Positions 25,560 to 34,432 are shown, numbered from the stretch's first letter. The stretch is 64,000 nt of DNA from an uncultured Lachnospiraceae bacterium (GCA_910576815.1 CAJTKA010000013.1:15678-79677), one strand, 5' to 3'. Numbers and translations: made by a program. Notes: a model not told the origin generated them from the sequence alone.

Positions 25560-26000
25560 TTGAAAATAGAAATCAATATCGACGAAGCGATCACAGACAT
25601 GGAAGTTGTCGTCACCTGCAGCAAACTGACGCCAAAAGTGGAAAAGCTACTGGCTGCGCTGCGGATGATGGACTGTCAGCTGACCGGAAAGAAAGGCGAT
25701 GAAATTCATTTGCTTGATATCTCGCAGATCATTTATATCGAAAGCATGGAGCGAAAGTGTTTTGTCTATACCACGGACGACGTTTACGAATCCGACTTCC
25801 CTCTTTATGAACTGGAGCGGCAGCTCACGGAGTACGGGTTTTTCCGCGTCAGCAAATCCTTTCTCATTCATCTGCCGAGCATTCAATCATTGAAAGCGGA
25901 TATCAACAGACGCATCCGCATCACCATGGTAAACGGCGAGCAAATCATCGCCTCGAGGCAATACGCCGACGGCTTAAAAAAGAGATTGGGGGTGAAATAA
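25560..26000 (+). CDS. LytTR-domain DNA-binding regulator
   Basis: The protein has 146 residues from TTG at 25560, chosen because GGGAGG lies 5 bases upstream; earlier in-frame ATGs encode an unlikely leader over the putative binding repeats. The C-terminal 100 residues are a LytTR domain (IHLLDISQIIYIES, VYESDFPLYELERQL, FFRVSKSFLIHLPSI, cited in parts). There is no receiver domain, the short N-terminal part being a small regulatory region. Such LytTR proteins paired with a DUF3021 membrane protein usually control an adjacent ABC exporter and themselves. The next gene starts one base after its stop. Confidence 0.92.
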   Translation: MKIEINIDEAITDMEVVVTCSKLTPKVEKLLAALRMMDCQLTGKKGDEIHLLDISQIIYIESMERKCFVYTTDDVYESDFPLYELERQLTEYGFFRVSKSFLIHLPSIQSLKADINRRIRITMVNGEQIIASRQYADGLKKRLGVK

Positions 26001-26486
26001 ATGGAGCAGAATAAAACCATCTTTGACTATCTGGCACAGGTATTGACCATCTTCGGCTTTTCCATGCTGATTCTGAATCTTTTCTGCATTATTTTCGGAG
26101 ATTCCGCACAAGGTCTCTCCTCCATGTTTGCTCTGGGCAGCCGAGGCGTTCCTGCGGAAATTGCTTTTCAATACCTTGTCATCTCTGCGCTGATCGTAGG
26201 GATTCGTTTTCTGTTCTTTTCGGACCGCCTGATCAAAAACATGACCATTCCTCTGCGGACCGTCTGTATGCTGGGATGCGTGCTGCTGATCACGGCTGTG
26301 TTTATCATCCATTTTCAGTGGTTTCCGGCTGATTTGTGGATCGCCTGGGCTATGTTTTTTGTCTGCTTTCTGCTCTCCTTTGTCTGCAGTTATCCGGTGA
26401 TGCTGTTAAAAGAAAAGGCAGAGAACCGAAAGCTCAACGAAGCGCTGGACAGATTAAAGGAAAAGGAGGCATCAACTGATGAATGA
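26001..26486 (+). CDS. DUF3021-family membrane protein
   Basis: The protein has 161 residues with four hydrophobic segments (around 10-30, 50-70, 85-105 and 112-134) and a charged C-terminal helix (LKEKAENRKLNEALDRLKEKE). This matches the DUF3021 partners of LytTR regulators, which act as membrane inhibitors or sensors (LytTR regulatory systems). It starts directly after the regulator and overlaps the ATPase gene by eight bases. Confidence 0.85.
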   Translation: MEQNKTIFDYLAQVLTIFGFSMLILNLFCIIFGDSAQGLSSMFALGSRGVPAEIAFQYLVISALIVGIRFLFFSDRLIKNMTIPLRTVCMLGCVLLITAVFIIHFQWFPADLWIAWAMFFVCFLLSFVCSYPVMLLKEKAENRKLNEALDRLKEKEASTDE

Positions 26487-27339
26487 TACCATTGTAACAG
26501 AAGAAATATCACACCGTTTCGCAACGCACACGGTCCTTGACCATCTCTCCCTCAAGGTGCGGGAAGGGGAAGTTTTCGGCCTGTTGGGCCCCTCGGGCGC
26601 AGGAAAGACAACGCTCATCAAGATCCTGACCGGACAGCTTACGCAGACTGACGGTCAGGCAACGCTATTCGGGACCGACACCCGAAAACTGAGGCAGGAG
26701 GAGCACGCCAAAATTGGTGCCATGATGGACAATTTCGGTCTCTATGAGCGGCTGTCCGCCCATGATAATCTGACTTTTTACGCCCAGATCTATCAGATGC
26801 CCCGTCACACGATCCCCGATACAACAGCGGATATCTTAAAGCGCATGGGTTTGTATGAAGCCAGAAAGACCGCAGTCTCAGGGCTTTCCAAAGGCATGAA
26901 AAACCGCCTGTCTCTGGCGAGGGCCCTGATGAACCATCCTCGGCTGCTTTTTCTGGATGAACCGACCTCCGGGCTGGACCCTGTCACGACGAGGGAAATC
27001 CATGCCATCCTGCGGGAGCAGAAGAAAAAAGGGACTACCATCTTTCTTACCACGCACAATATGTTTGAAGCCGAAAGCCTCTGCGACCATGTGGGGCTGC
27101 TCAGTAACGGCCACCTTATTGAATACGGAGAACCAGCCGAAATTTGTCGCAAATACAATCATTTGAACAGATTGCAAATCACATTAAAAAATAACGATAC
27201 CGTGTCATTGCCAAATGACAGCACTGCTGCCGCACCGCTTGCAGGATACCTGGAAAAGGAAGCTATCTCTGCCATCCATTCGACGGAGCCAACGCTGGAA
27301 AGCGTATTTATCGAATTAACAGGAAAGGGGCTGGACTAA
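26479..27339 (+). CDS. ABC-2 type exporter ATPase
   Basis: The product has 286 residues. It has Walker A GPSGAGKTT, signature LSKGMKNRLSLARAL, Walker B LLFLDEPTSGLD and H-loop LTTHN, followed by the C-terminal extension typical of drug/antimicrobial exporter ATPases. It pairs with the permease at 27341, one base after its stop. Control by the upstream LytTR/DUF3021 pair is likely. Confidence 0.92.
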   Translation: MNDTIVTEEISHRFATHTVLDHLSLKVREGEVFGLLGPSGAGKTTLIKILTGQLTQTDGQATLFGTDTRKLRQEEHAKIGAMMDNFGLYERLSAHDNLTFYAQIYQMPRHTIPDTTADILKRMGLYEARKTAVSGLSKGMKNRLSLARALMNHPRLLFLDEPTSGLDPVTTREIHAILREQKKKGTTIFLTTHNMFEAESLCDHVGLLSNGHLIEYGEPAEICRKYNHLNRLQITLKNNDTVSLPNDSTAAAPLAGYLEKEAISAIHSTEPTLESVFIELTGKGLD

Positions 27340-27340
27340 A

Positions 27341-28039
27341 ATGAAACATGCGATTGCTATCTTTCAAAAACAATTGAAAGACACTGTAAAAAACAAAGCC
27401 GTTCTCATTCAATTTATCATGTTTCCAATCATGACACTCATTATGAACAATGCCATTCAAATCAATGAGCTGCCTGAGAATTTCTTTGTCCTGCTCTTTG
27501 CTTCCATGTACATAGGGATGGCGCCCCTGACCGCCATCTCCGCCATCATTGCGGAGGAAAAAGAGCAGAATACACTGCGGGTACTGCTAATGTCAAATGT
27601 AAAACCGGCCGCCTATCTGATTGGAGTCGGCAGTTATGTATGGCTTTCCTGCCTGCTCGGTTCGACGGTCATCTGTTTTGCGGGAAGCTACACGGCAAAG
27701 GAACGCTTCTTCTTTCTGCTCATTATGTCCGTCGGTATCCTTGCGTCGCTGCTGCTCGGCGCTGCGATCGGTACTTTTAGCAAAACGCAGATGATGGCCA
27801 CCTCGCTGATGGTCCCAACTATGATATTTTTTTCATTCCTGCCCATGCTGTCCCTGTTTAATGATACGATAGCCAAAGTTGCAAAGTATACCTATTCCGA
27901 ACAGATCCGCCTGGCGCTTTCTGGTATCAGCGATCCGCAGTCGTCCGGGGAAAAGACTCTCATCCTCATGGCAAATATGCTGCTTTTCGCCGGGCTGTTT
28001 CTTGCCGCCTATAAAAAGACATTATCTGCCGATGCCTGA
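27341..28039 (+). CDS. ABC-2 type exporter permease
   Basis: The product has 232 residues with six predicted membrane helices and the ABC-2 family segment IIAEEKEQNTLRVLLMSNVKP between helices two and three, cited in part. It is the last gene of the LytTR operon. A 12-bp hairpin follows (28051-28080). The substrate is unknown; comparable operons export peptides or toxic compounds. Confidence 0.9.
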   Translation: MKHAIAIFQKQLKDTVKNKAVLIQFIMFPIMTLIMNNAIQINELPENFFVLLFASMYIGMAPLTAISAIIAEEKEQNTLRVLLMSNVKPAAYLIGVGSYVWLSCLLGSTVICFAGSYTAKERFFFLLIMSVGILASLLLGAAIGTFSKTQMMATSLMVPTMIFFSFLPMLSLFNDTIAKVAKYTYSEQIRLALSGISDPQSSGEKTLILMANMLLFAGLFLAAYKKTLSADA

Positions 28040-28050
28040 ACCCTTCAGCC

Positions 28051-28080
28051 AATCGGCGCAGGTTCTTTCCTGCGCCGATT
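28051..28080. terminator. Strong hairpin between convergent genes
   Basis: AATCGGCGCAGG pairs perfectly with CCTGCGCCGATT (12 bp, six-base loop). No T-tract follows on either strand, so termination is inferred from position between two convergent genes. Confidence 0.6.
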
Positions 28081-28090
28081 CGTGTCCTCT

Positions 28091-28939
28091 CTACTCCTCC
28101 CCTATGATTCGATTCATCTGCTCGATGATTTCGCCTATCTTCCCCAAATCGATCTGCAGGCGTCCCTCATAAAGCTGAATACCAACCGTTCCCTGCAACG
28201 GGTAGATTCTGGGCATACCTCTCTCCTCAGCAAGATAGACGACCAAAACCTTCCTTTCGGGATCGATCACCCAATACTCCTTTACCCCCGCTTCCATATA
28301 CTTCGCAAGCTTTGTCAGCATATCTTTCTCTTTCGAGGAAGGAGAAATGACCTCCAGCACAAAATCCGGGGCGCCCAAAATACCGAAGTGTCTCACCTTT
28401 TTCGGATCGCACACAATAAGGACGTCCGGCTGTATCATCGTTTTATTGTCACAGTCAAGCTGCACATCGACCGGCGAGACAGATGGAATGCAGTCCCCGC
28501 CGTTTTTCTCGATAAAATCACGAATCTGTGCATAAACCAAACCAATGATCTGCTGATGTACGAACGACGGCGCCGCCATATCATAGAAATGACCGTCGAT
28601 CAATTCCACCCGCCTGTCATCCGGCAGAGCATAGTAATCCTGCAGCGTATATTCTCCCAATCCGCGCAAGCTGACCCCATATTGAAGGGCGGGTTCTCTC
28701 AGCATATCAGGTCGTCTGCCTTCCACCTCGTACTCGTAGGCCTTGCCCGGATAGCGCTTCTCATCCCCGCGCAGAACTTTCTCAATGGCATCCAGCGTAG
28801 CCTTTCTGGGGTTTTTGCTCTCTCCCCGCAGTAGCTTTTGTAATGTTCCGACGGGCACGCCGCTGTATTCAGAGAGTTTCGCCACACTGTATCCCCGTTC
28901 TTCTTTGATTTTTAAAATATCCGCCAGCGTCATGCTCAT
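28091..28939 (-). CDS. HTH-Uma2 (DUF820) family nuclease-like protein
   Basis: The product has 282 residues. Residues 1-60 are a small helix-turn-helix (YSVAKLSEYSGVPVGTLQKLL) followed by a linker. Residues 95-270 are a Uma2 / DUF820 PD-(D/E)XK-like domain: YYALPDDRRVELIDGHFYDM, QPDVLIVCD, PDFVLEVISPSS and EYWVIDPERK give the Asp, Glu and following catalytic region. The family is abundant in cyanobacteria and gut Clostridia and its role is unsettled. GGGAGGGG precedes the start. An added DNA-binding domain suggests sequence-directed activity or autoregulation. Confidence 0.88.
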   Translation of the reverse strand: MSMTLADILKIKEERGYSVAKLSEYSGVPVGTLQKLLRGESKNPRKATLDAIEKVLRGDEKRYPGKAYEYEVEGRRPDMLREPALQYGVSLRGLGEYTLQDYYALPDDRRVELIDGHFYDMAAPSFVHQQIIGLVYAQIRDFIEKNGGDCIPSVSPVDVQLDCDNKTMIQPDVLIVCDPKKVRHFGILGAPDFVLEVISPSSKEKDMLTKLAKYMEAGVKEYWVIDPERKVLVVYLAEERGMPRIYPLQGTVGIQLYEGRLQIDLGKIGEIIEQMNRIIGEE

Positions 28940-29062
28940 ATTACGCCCCTCCCTTTTATCCTTTTTAATTATTATATATCCCTATTTATTACTTTTCAAC
29001 CTTTTTGTTTTGATTGACACAATCATTTGTAAAAAATGCTACTTTTTTCCTATTCTTCCTCT

Positions 29063-29089
29063 TAAGAAAAATTTACCCTTTGGCGATAT
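29063..29089 (+). promoter_or_regulatory. Second SigD-like promoter
   Basis: TAAG, 16 bases, then GCGATAT. It is one base longer than the usual spacer and has one mismatch in the -10 of the SigD consensus. It lies about 85 bases ahead of the gene at 29175 and resembles the site at 24400-24425. Confidence 0.5.
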
Positions 29090-29174
29090 ATAGGATAAGA
29101 GGAGATTCCGTGTGATCTTCGGACAGGTAAACGGACTTACAATATCATGAAACAAAGCTAAGGAGGGCAAGCAC

Positions 29175-29903
29175 ATGAACAATATGAACGGCATCGGCAG
29201 CTACAATGCGATGCAGAAAAACATCTACAATTCCACCACGCAGAGCAGAAAGACAGAAAAGGCTGACGACAAGAAGACAAACGACACCAAAAAGACAACC
29301 AACAATTCCATACAGTTAAGCGATAAAGCAAAGGCTCTGCTGCAGGAATTGAAGAAGACCTACAACAATGCAGACATTTATGTGGCTGAGTACGAGACCG
29401 AGGAGGAGGCTGCAGAGTATCTCTCCCGCGGTTCTAAGGATTTCAGCGTTCTGATCGATCCTGAGGAACTGGAGCGCATGGCCAATGACGAGGATGTAAA
29501 GAAGCAGAACCTCTCCCTTTTGGATGAATCTCTGGGCAAACTCACCGAGATGAAGGAAGAATTAAAGGAAACCGGTCGCGAGGACGAAGTGGTGACCCTC
29601 GGCGTGAACATCGGCAAGGACGGAAAGGTATCCTACTTCGCTGAATTGGAAAAAGCCGGCGAGCGTCAGAAAGAATTCGTGGATAAAATCCGCGAAGATA
29701 AGAAAGAAGCAGCGAAAGAGGCTGAGGCTGAAAAGGCAGGAAAGGCGCAGGATAAATATAACTTCGAGCACAGCAAACGTGCTACTGTCACCGCAGACAG
29801 TGTGGAAGACCTCCTTGAGCAGATCAAGAACTTTAACTGGGACAATGTAAAGGAAGAAACCTCGATTCCCATGCCCGGTAAGAATTTCGATTTCACAGTC
29901 TAA
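29175..29903 (+). CDS. Charged helical protein, DUF6033-like
   Basis: The product has 242 residues. The N-terminus (MNGIGSYNAMQKNIYN) is followed by a Lys/Asp/Thr-rich linker and SIQLSDKAKALLQELKKTY. The middle has an NADIYVAEY strand and DFSVLIDPEELERMANDE, and the C-terminal third is a Glu/Lys-rich coiled coil. It lacks a signal peptide and cysteines. It resembles proteins annotated DUF6033 in Lachnospiraceae (from memory, not searched). AAGGAGG precedes the start. The SigD-like promoter and the LSDKAK element, as in flagellar export-related small proteins, hint at a motility link; this is inference. Confidence 0.75.
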   Translation: MNNMNGIGSYNAMQKNIYNSTTQSRKTEKADDKKTNDTKKTTNNSIQLSDKAKALLQELKKTYNNADIYVAEYETEEEAAEYLSRGSKDFSVLIDPEELERMANDEDVKKQNLSLLDESLGKLTEMKEELKETGREDEVVTLGVNIGKDGKVSYFAELEKAGERQKEFVDKIREDKKEAAKEAEAEKAGKAQDKYNFEHSKRATVTADSVEDLLEQIKNFNWDNVKEETSIPMPGKNFDFTV

Positions 29904-29913
29904 CCGATCGACA

Positions 29914-29969
29914 GATCGAACAAGTTCGATCGCGAGATCCGCTTCGCGGACTCGGAATATAGAAATATT
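29914..29969 (+). repeat. Three small hairpins after the DUF6033-like gene
   Basis: GATCGAA/TTCGATC (29914-29931), CGAG-a-TCCGC/GCGGACTCG (29933-29954) and AATAT/ATATT (29956-29969) follow each other directly, ahead of the terminator. Possibly a 3'-end stabilising structure. Confidence 0.5.
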
Positions 29970-29985
29970 GTTACATCCCATAAAA

Positions 29986-30024
29986 GGACCGCTCTCCTGC
30001 GGCATCGCGGAGGGCGGTCTTTTT
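29986..30024 (+). terminator. Intrinsic terminator
   Basis: GGACCGCTCTCC pairs with GGAGGGCGGTC (one mismatch) around a GC-rich loop and is followed by TTTTT. It closes the gene at 29175-29903. Confidence 0.9.
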
Positions 30025-30066
30025 GCGCGTATCAAACAGCATCTCGAGTCTGCTTATACGCTATCA

Positions 30067-31617
30067 TTAAAATCTCTTGATCTTCTTGGTCGTATTCTTC
30101 TCAAACTCCGTATCGCGAAGCTTCACGCTTGTGATGCGCTTGTAAAGCGGAGCCGTTTCATTATAATCATCCACGATCTTTCGGATCTCAGCTTCCACAT
30201 CCTTGATTTTCTTTTTGGAAGCATAGTCCATATCCGGGAAAACTTCCGCCTCGATCACGCCGTCCGCTTCCCGCACCAGCACTTCCTGCACAAGACGCGC
30301 GTTGCCGATCTTATTTTCCAGTTCCTCCGGCGATACGTTCTCACCGTTTGGCGTGATGATCAGATTCTTCTTCCTGCCTGTAAGGAACAGGAAGCCGTCC
30401 TCATCCACATAGCCCAGATCGCCTGTCCGCAGCCAGCCGTCCACTAAGGTCTCCGCCGTCTCCTCCGGCATCTTGTAGTAGCCCTGCATGACGCTTGTGC
30501 CCTTCACCCACAGCTCCTCATCCACCACCTTCACTTCACAGTTTGGCATACACTTGCCGATGGAACCGTCCTTTTTCTCCTTCGGAGAATTGGTGCTGAT
30601 CACGGGCGCACATTCCGTCATCCCGTACCCCTGATAGATGGTGATGCCGTACTTGGCAAACCGCTTTATGTAATCAGGGTTCAAGTACGCGCCGCCACTG
30701 CAAATGGTTTGAAACTGCTTGCCGAACACCTTGGCCTTTACAAGGGGTGCGGGAATCCAATCCGTTTCCTCCAGCTTCTTGGCAAAGGTCTCGATCATCA
30801 AAGGCACCATAAGGATGATATTGGGCTCAAATAACTTGATGTTTTTCAACACACGCAGCAGGGAATCGTTGATGCAAAGTACCGACCCCAAAGATGCCCC
30901 CTTAAGAACATCCATACTCAGGCAATAAGCGTGATGGATCGGCAGCACCGAGAGCAGTACCATGCCCGACTCGAAGCCCATATCCTGCGCCGTGGCATTC
31001 TCCGCCTGATTCCTGTGCGTGAGCATCACGCCCTTGCTCTTACCCGTGGTTCCCGAAGTGTACATGATGGTAGAAAGATCCTCGGGCTTTGGCTCAAAGG
31101 GAAAGCCCGGTTCCTGCCCTGCGATCACTTCCTCAAAAAACAGCGTTCCCGCAGGAAGCTCTCCCGCCGTCTGCACAGACTCCGTTGTGATCCGATACTT
31201 TAGTTTAGGACATTTTTCAACAGACATCTGTGCCATGGCCGTCCGCGCCTTATCAAACACGAGCACCGTCGCATCCGCCCTGTCAATGAGCTCGCACAGA
31301 TCCTCCGCAGGGAGGTTTGCGTCCAGAGGAACCGCTACATTGCCGCCGTTTACCGTGCCGTAAAAAGTCACGATCCAGCCATAGGAGGTGTCTCCCACAA
31401 TGGCCACATGAGCACCCTGCTCTCCCAGCTTCTCGATCGCTGCAGAAAACCGCTCGCTGTCATCCTTTAACTGACTGTAAGTCTTTGCTTTCACAACGGT
31501 CTCTCGCTTGCCGTTTTTGCCTTCTTGCTTTACCTTGTAGCGGATCGCATCCTGCGGCCCGTACTTTTCGGCTGCCTTGACCAAAAGTTCTCTGATGGTG
31601 CTGCTCATTTCAGCCAT
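30067..31617 (-). CDS. AMP-forming acyl ligase (FadD/acyl-ACP synthetase type)
   Basis: The product has 516 residues of the ANL superfamily. The P-loop YTSGTTGKSKGVML is at 186-199. A5-like YQGYGMTECAP, the A7/A8 region WLRTGDLGYVDEDGF and LTGRKKNLII, and a C-terminal catalytic Lys in KNTTKKIKRF complete the set. It adenylates a carboxylic acid, probably a fatty acid, and most likely loads the carrier protein encoded 27 bases upstream, though CoA could be the acceptor. GGGAGG precedes the start. It is the last gene of the acyl cluster, reading condensation-like enzyme, carrier protein, ligase. Confidence 0.9.
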   Translation of the reverse strand: MAEMSSTIRELLVKAAEKYGPQDAIRYKVKQEGKNGKRETVVKAKTYSQLKDDSERFSAAIEKLGEQGAHVAIVGDTSYGWIVTFYGTVNGGNVAVPLDANLPAEDLCELIDRADATVLVFDKARTAMAQMSVEKCPKLKYRITTESVQTAGELPAGTLFFEEVIAGQEPGFPFEPKPEDLSTIMYTSGTTGKSKGVMLTHRNQAENATAQDMGFESGMVLLSVLPIHHAYCLSMDVLKGASLGSVLCINDSLLRVLKNIKLFEPNIILMVPLMIETFAKKLEETDWIPAPLVKAKVFGKQFQTICSGGAYLNPDYIKRFAKYGITIYQGYGMTECAPVISTNSPKEKKDGSIGKCMPNCEVKVVDEELWVKGTSVMQGYYKMPEETAETLVDGWLRTGDLGYVDEDGFLFLTGRKKNLIITPNGENVSPEELENKIGNARLVQEVLVREADGVIEAEVFPDMDYASKKKIKDVEAEIRKIVDDYNETAPLYKRITSVKLRDTEFEKNTTKKIKRF

Positions 31618-31643
31618 AATTTACCTCCCTGTCTGAGCTGTTG

Positions 31644-31868
31644 CTACGAAATCTTTTCCAGATACTCCACCGCTTCCTGCACCGTGCGGATGCCTGCGGC
31701 TTCCTCCTGCTCGATCTCCACGTCGAAGGTATCCTCCACCTCACCAAGCATGCTCATAAAGTCAAAGGAAGAAAACCCGAGGTCTTCCATAAAACGGGAC
31801 TCCGGCTTGATGTCCTCCTTCTTCACTTCCACATAGTTCGTAATGATTTCCGATAATTGATCAAACAT
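31644..31868 (-). CDS. Free-standing acyl carrier protein
   Basis: From the ATG at 31868 the protein has 74 residues, acidic and helical. LGFSSFDFMSML (residues 30-41) is the phosphopantetheine site: Ser34 aligns with the serine of the usual DSL, while Asp is replaced by Ser33 and Leu by Phe35. It would carry an acyl or aminoacyl thioester between the adjacent ligase and the condensation-like enzyme. AAGGAGG precedes the start. The gap upstream is filled by structured element A. The housekeeping fatty-acid ACP is not in a cluster like this, so this is a dedicated carrier. Confidence 0.93.
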   Translation of the reverse strand: MFDQLSEIITNYVEVKKEDIKPESRFMEDLGFSSFDFMSMLGEVEDTFDVEIEQEEAAGIRTVQEAVEYLEKIS

Positions 31869-31883
31869 GTTTTTCCTCCTTAC

Positions 31884-32003
31884 GGAGCATTTATGCGACG
31901 TAGCGACGTAAATATCAAATTTACGTCTGCTATCTCCGACTTTGTGATGCTCCTCCACAAAGTCGCGTGTGAAAAATCAGCATATCAATGTGATTTTTCA
32001 CAC
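31884..32003 (-). ncRNA. Structured element A: three hairpins and a possible pseudoknot at the ACP ribosome binding site
   Basis: On the minus strand, 5' to 3': hairpin 1, 13 pairs (32003-31991 with 31979-31967); hairpin 2, 10 pairs (31965-31956 with 31946-31937) with a nine-base loop; hairpin 3, 9 pairs (31927-31919 with 31913-31905), loop TTGAT. ATGCTCC at 31890-31884 follows, just before AAGGAGG. The loop of hairpin 2 holds GGAGCAT, complementary to those seven bases. The same layout with different sequence recurs at 34433-34558. Confidence 0.75.
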
Positions 32004-32016
32004 AGTCTCCTTTTTT

Positions 32017-33411
32017 CTATATCAGCTTTATGATATCACCAATTTTCAGATTTGGGTTCTCCGTTCCCTTAAACATGATCTTACACAGATAATAATAAAA
32101 CTGTTCCAGCGTCTCACGGCTGACGGCCGCCACCTGATGCTCAAAATTGAAATCCAGCCCGTTGTCGTCGGAACGGTGCATCACCGTCAGATACATGGCC
32201 TGAGTGGTCGCGCCGTTGGGATACCACCTGGTCTTGTAGCGGATATCGCCGAGCTGATCTAAACCTTTCTCCTTCAAGGTCATCGGCTGATAGGTCAGAG
32301 ACATCGGCTCATAGGTCGCGCCCTGCGGCGTGTTGTAGAGTTTGCTCCTGTAAGCGAAGTATTCCACCGGATTGTAATTGGTATGACGGAAGACTTCATT
32401 CTGTCCGTTACGGATCGCCAGGATCCCTTCCATAAAAGTCTGGTCTTTCGACAGGATCGTGCGGAAGGGGAAAGAATGGATCCTCGTACCGCCCGACTTT
32501 TTCTCCATCAGAGTCGCCCGCCTCGCATAAGCCACATTGATGGACACATCGTCGTTGTCATTCATCTTTTGCAGATAAGTGCGGATGCCCATGATCAGCA
32601 GACACTGCAGGGAAACGTGCTGCTCTTCGCAGAAACGCATCAGCCGCTGCGTCGGCTCCTCCTCGAGATGGAAAATGTCGAGGGCGGAATCCACCTCGCG
32701 GGTCGCGGAAAAAGCCGCCCGCGTTCCGGGAAATTTCTTTCTTGCTTCCTCCAGCTGTGCCGGTCCCTTGATGCCGTTAAAGATCGGCTCTGACTCCGCG
32801 ATCAGGTTTTGGAAATACTCTCTGTCTCTTGCCTGCGCCTTGCTCCCCGCCTCATAAGCCAGATCCTTTTCCAGCTGTTCGGTAAAGGAACGCATATCGA
32901 GCGGATAGTGGTACTCAAATTTAACATTACAGTAAAGCTCGATCACGTCCCGCAGGAAACAGATCAGCGACTGCGCGTCCATCAGCATATGATCGCCCAG
33001 CACATAAAGGCCCTGACAGCCGTCGGGCGTCTTGATCATCACGACGCGGTTCATGGGGCCATCCTCTCTCTGAAAGGGCACCCGCGTCCACTGCGTCATG
33101 ATCTCGGCAGCCTCCTCCATGGTTTTCCCCGTAAAGTCGACATACTCGATGTCACGTTCTTCCTTGTCCACCAGATACTGATACCACTGCTCTTCCTCTT
33201 TATCATAAGCAAAGCGCACCCGCATAGACTCGCAGCGCTCGTATGCCTTATAAACCGCCCGCTTGAGCTCCTCGATGTCCAGCTCATACTCGATGGTCAG
33301 GCTGGTGCCGATGTTTACGACCTCCTTCTTAGGACAGAAATCCATATAGTAAATGTGGAATTTCTGCGCTACCGTCAGTGGATATGTCTTGTGCCCATTT
33401 CTTGTTTTCAT
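32017..33411 (-). CDS. Condensation-domain-like acyltransferase
   Basis: The product has 464 residues of the chloramphenicol acetyltransferase-like fold seen in NRPS condensation domains, PapA and WS/DGAT enzymes. The active site reads GDHMLMDAQSL with His141 and Asp145, i.e. HxxxD with the first His and the Gly of HHxxxDG replaced by Asp and Ala. A second half contains VSINVAYARR and a DGLDFNFEHQ latch-like motif near the C-terminus. It would transfer the carrier-bound acyl group to an amine or alcohol. No adenylation or thioesterase domain is attached. AAAGGA precedes the start. Confidence 0.82.
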   Translation of the reverse strand: MKTRNGHKTYPLTVAQKFHIYYMDFCPKKEVVNIGTSLTIEYELDIEELKRAVYKAYERCESMRVRFAYDKEEEQWYQYLVDKEERDIEYVDFTGKTMEEAAEIMTQWTRVPFQREDGPMNRVVMIKTPDGCQGLYVLGDHMLMDAQSLICFLRDVIELYCNVKFEYHYPLDMRSFTEQLEKDLAYEAGSKAQARDREYFQNLIAESEPIFNGIKGPAQLEEARKKFPGTRAAFSATREVDSALDIFHLEEEPTQRLMRFCEEQHVSLQCLLIMGIRTYLQKMNDNDDVSINVAYARRATLMEKKSGGTRIHSFPFRTILSKDQTFMEGILAIRNGQNEVFRHTNYNPVEYFAYRSKLYNTPQGATYEPMSLTYQPMTLKEKGLDQLGDIRYKTRWYPNGATTQAMYLTVMHRSDDNGLDFNFEHQVAAVSRETLEQFYYYLCKIMFKGTENPNLKIGDIIKLI

Positions 33412-33444
33412 CTATTTTTTCCTTTCATCAACTCATCAACTGAA

Positions 33445-34419
33445 TCAACCCATCGTTTCCGCAATAAATTCCGTCAGTTCCTTCTCATAACTTTCCATAT
33501 CCTTATAGTAGCTCTCCGCGTGGGCTGCCCCTTCCACGATCAGCTTGCGCTTCGGCGAAGCGCAGTGCTCATAGATCTCATCGCACATACTGCAGGGTAC
33601 AAAGGTGTCCGCGCTGCCGTGGATGAACAGAATCGACACCGTGGCCTTCTCCACTTCTCTTTTGGCATTGCACTCGTCCATCCCGTAGCCTGCCAGTCGG
33701 CGGTTCACCACATCCGCCCCGGGAATCACTGGGAAAGACGGCAAATGATACATACTATGCAGCACATGCGTGAATACTTCCTTCGGGGAGGTGAATCCGC
33801 AGTCGGAAACGATGCCCTTCACCTGCTCTGGAAGCGCCAGACCACTCAACATTAAAAGCGTCGCTGCTCCCATGGACGTCCCGTGGAGCAGTATTTCAAC
33901 ATCCTCTCCCAGTTCCTTGATCACCCAGTCGATCCACACTAAGGCATCCTTTCTGTCAAGACAGCCAAAGCCTATATACTCGCCCTCGCTTAGTCCGTGC
34001 GCCCTGGCATCCGGCAGCAGCATCGCAAAGCCACGCTTCTGATAGTAGTCCGAAAGGCCGATGTAATCCGCCAATCCCTGGCTGGTATAGCCGTGGAAGC
34101 AGATGACGATCTTTTTCTTTTCTGCTGCCTCCGTTGGGAAGTATGTTGCATGAAGCTTTAAGCCGTCATAGCTTTCCTGCCACAGATCGCTGTGGGGCCT
34201 TGCCAGCATAGCGGTCTTGCGCTCCTGGATCAAATCCATATACTGATTCCAGTCCGTGCCCGCCATCTTGATCGTACGCTCGGTCTTCGCCTTGCCACGC
34301 TTCATGGTGCGCCTGTAAAAATAGGCGATCTCCCCGCCTGTTGCCGCCGCCGCGATTCCGATTCCCGCTGCCGCCGCTTTCAGAAGCCCGTGACGTTTCT
34401 TTCCTGATTTTTTACCCAT
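33445..34419 (-). CDS. Membrane-anchored alpha/beta hydrolase
   Basis: From the ATG at 34419 (GGGAGG upstream) the protein has 324 residues. A basic N-terminus (MGKKSGKKRHG) and one hydrophobic segment (LLKAAAAGIGIAAAATGGEIAYFY, cited in part) form a membrane anchor. The catalytic fold follows, with FHGYTSQG (oxyanion), GTSMGAATLL (nucleophile Ser), an Asp in LFIHGSADTFVP, and a late His in VEGAAHAESY. In this cluster it could act as the releasing or editing thioesterase, or process the membrane-located product. The gap upstream is filled by structured element B. Confidence 0.87.
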   Translation of the reverse strand: MGKKSGKKRHGLLKAAAAGIGIAAAATGGEIAYFYRRTMKRGKAKTERTIKMAGTDWNQYMDLIQERKTAMLARPHSDLWQESYDGLKLHATYFPTEAAEKKKIVICFHGYTSQGLADYIGLSDYYQKRGFAMLLPDARAHGLSEGEYIGFGCLDRKDALVWIDWVIKELGEDVEILLHGTSMGAATLLMLSGLALPEQVKGIVSDCGFTSPKEVFTHVLHSMYHLPSFPVIPGADVVNRRLAGYGMDECNAKREVEKATVSILFIHGSADTFVPCSMCDEIYEHCASPKRKLIVEGAAHAESYYKDMESYEKELTEFIAETMG

Positions 34420-34432
34420 TACTACCTCCCTG

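Noticed and set aside
29914..29969. Hairpin trio considered a fourth copy of the acyl-cluster RNA element
   Set aside because: It follows rather than precedes a gene, the hairpins differ in size and order, and no loop complements a downstream ribosome binding site.
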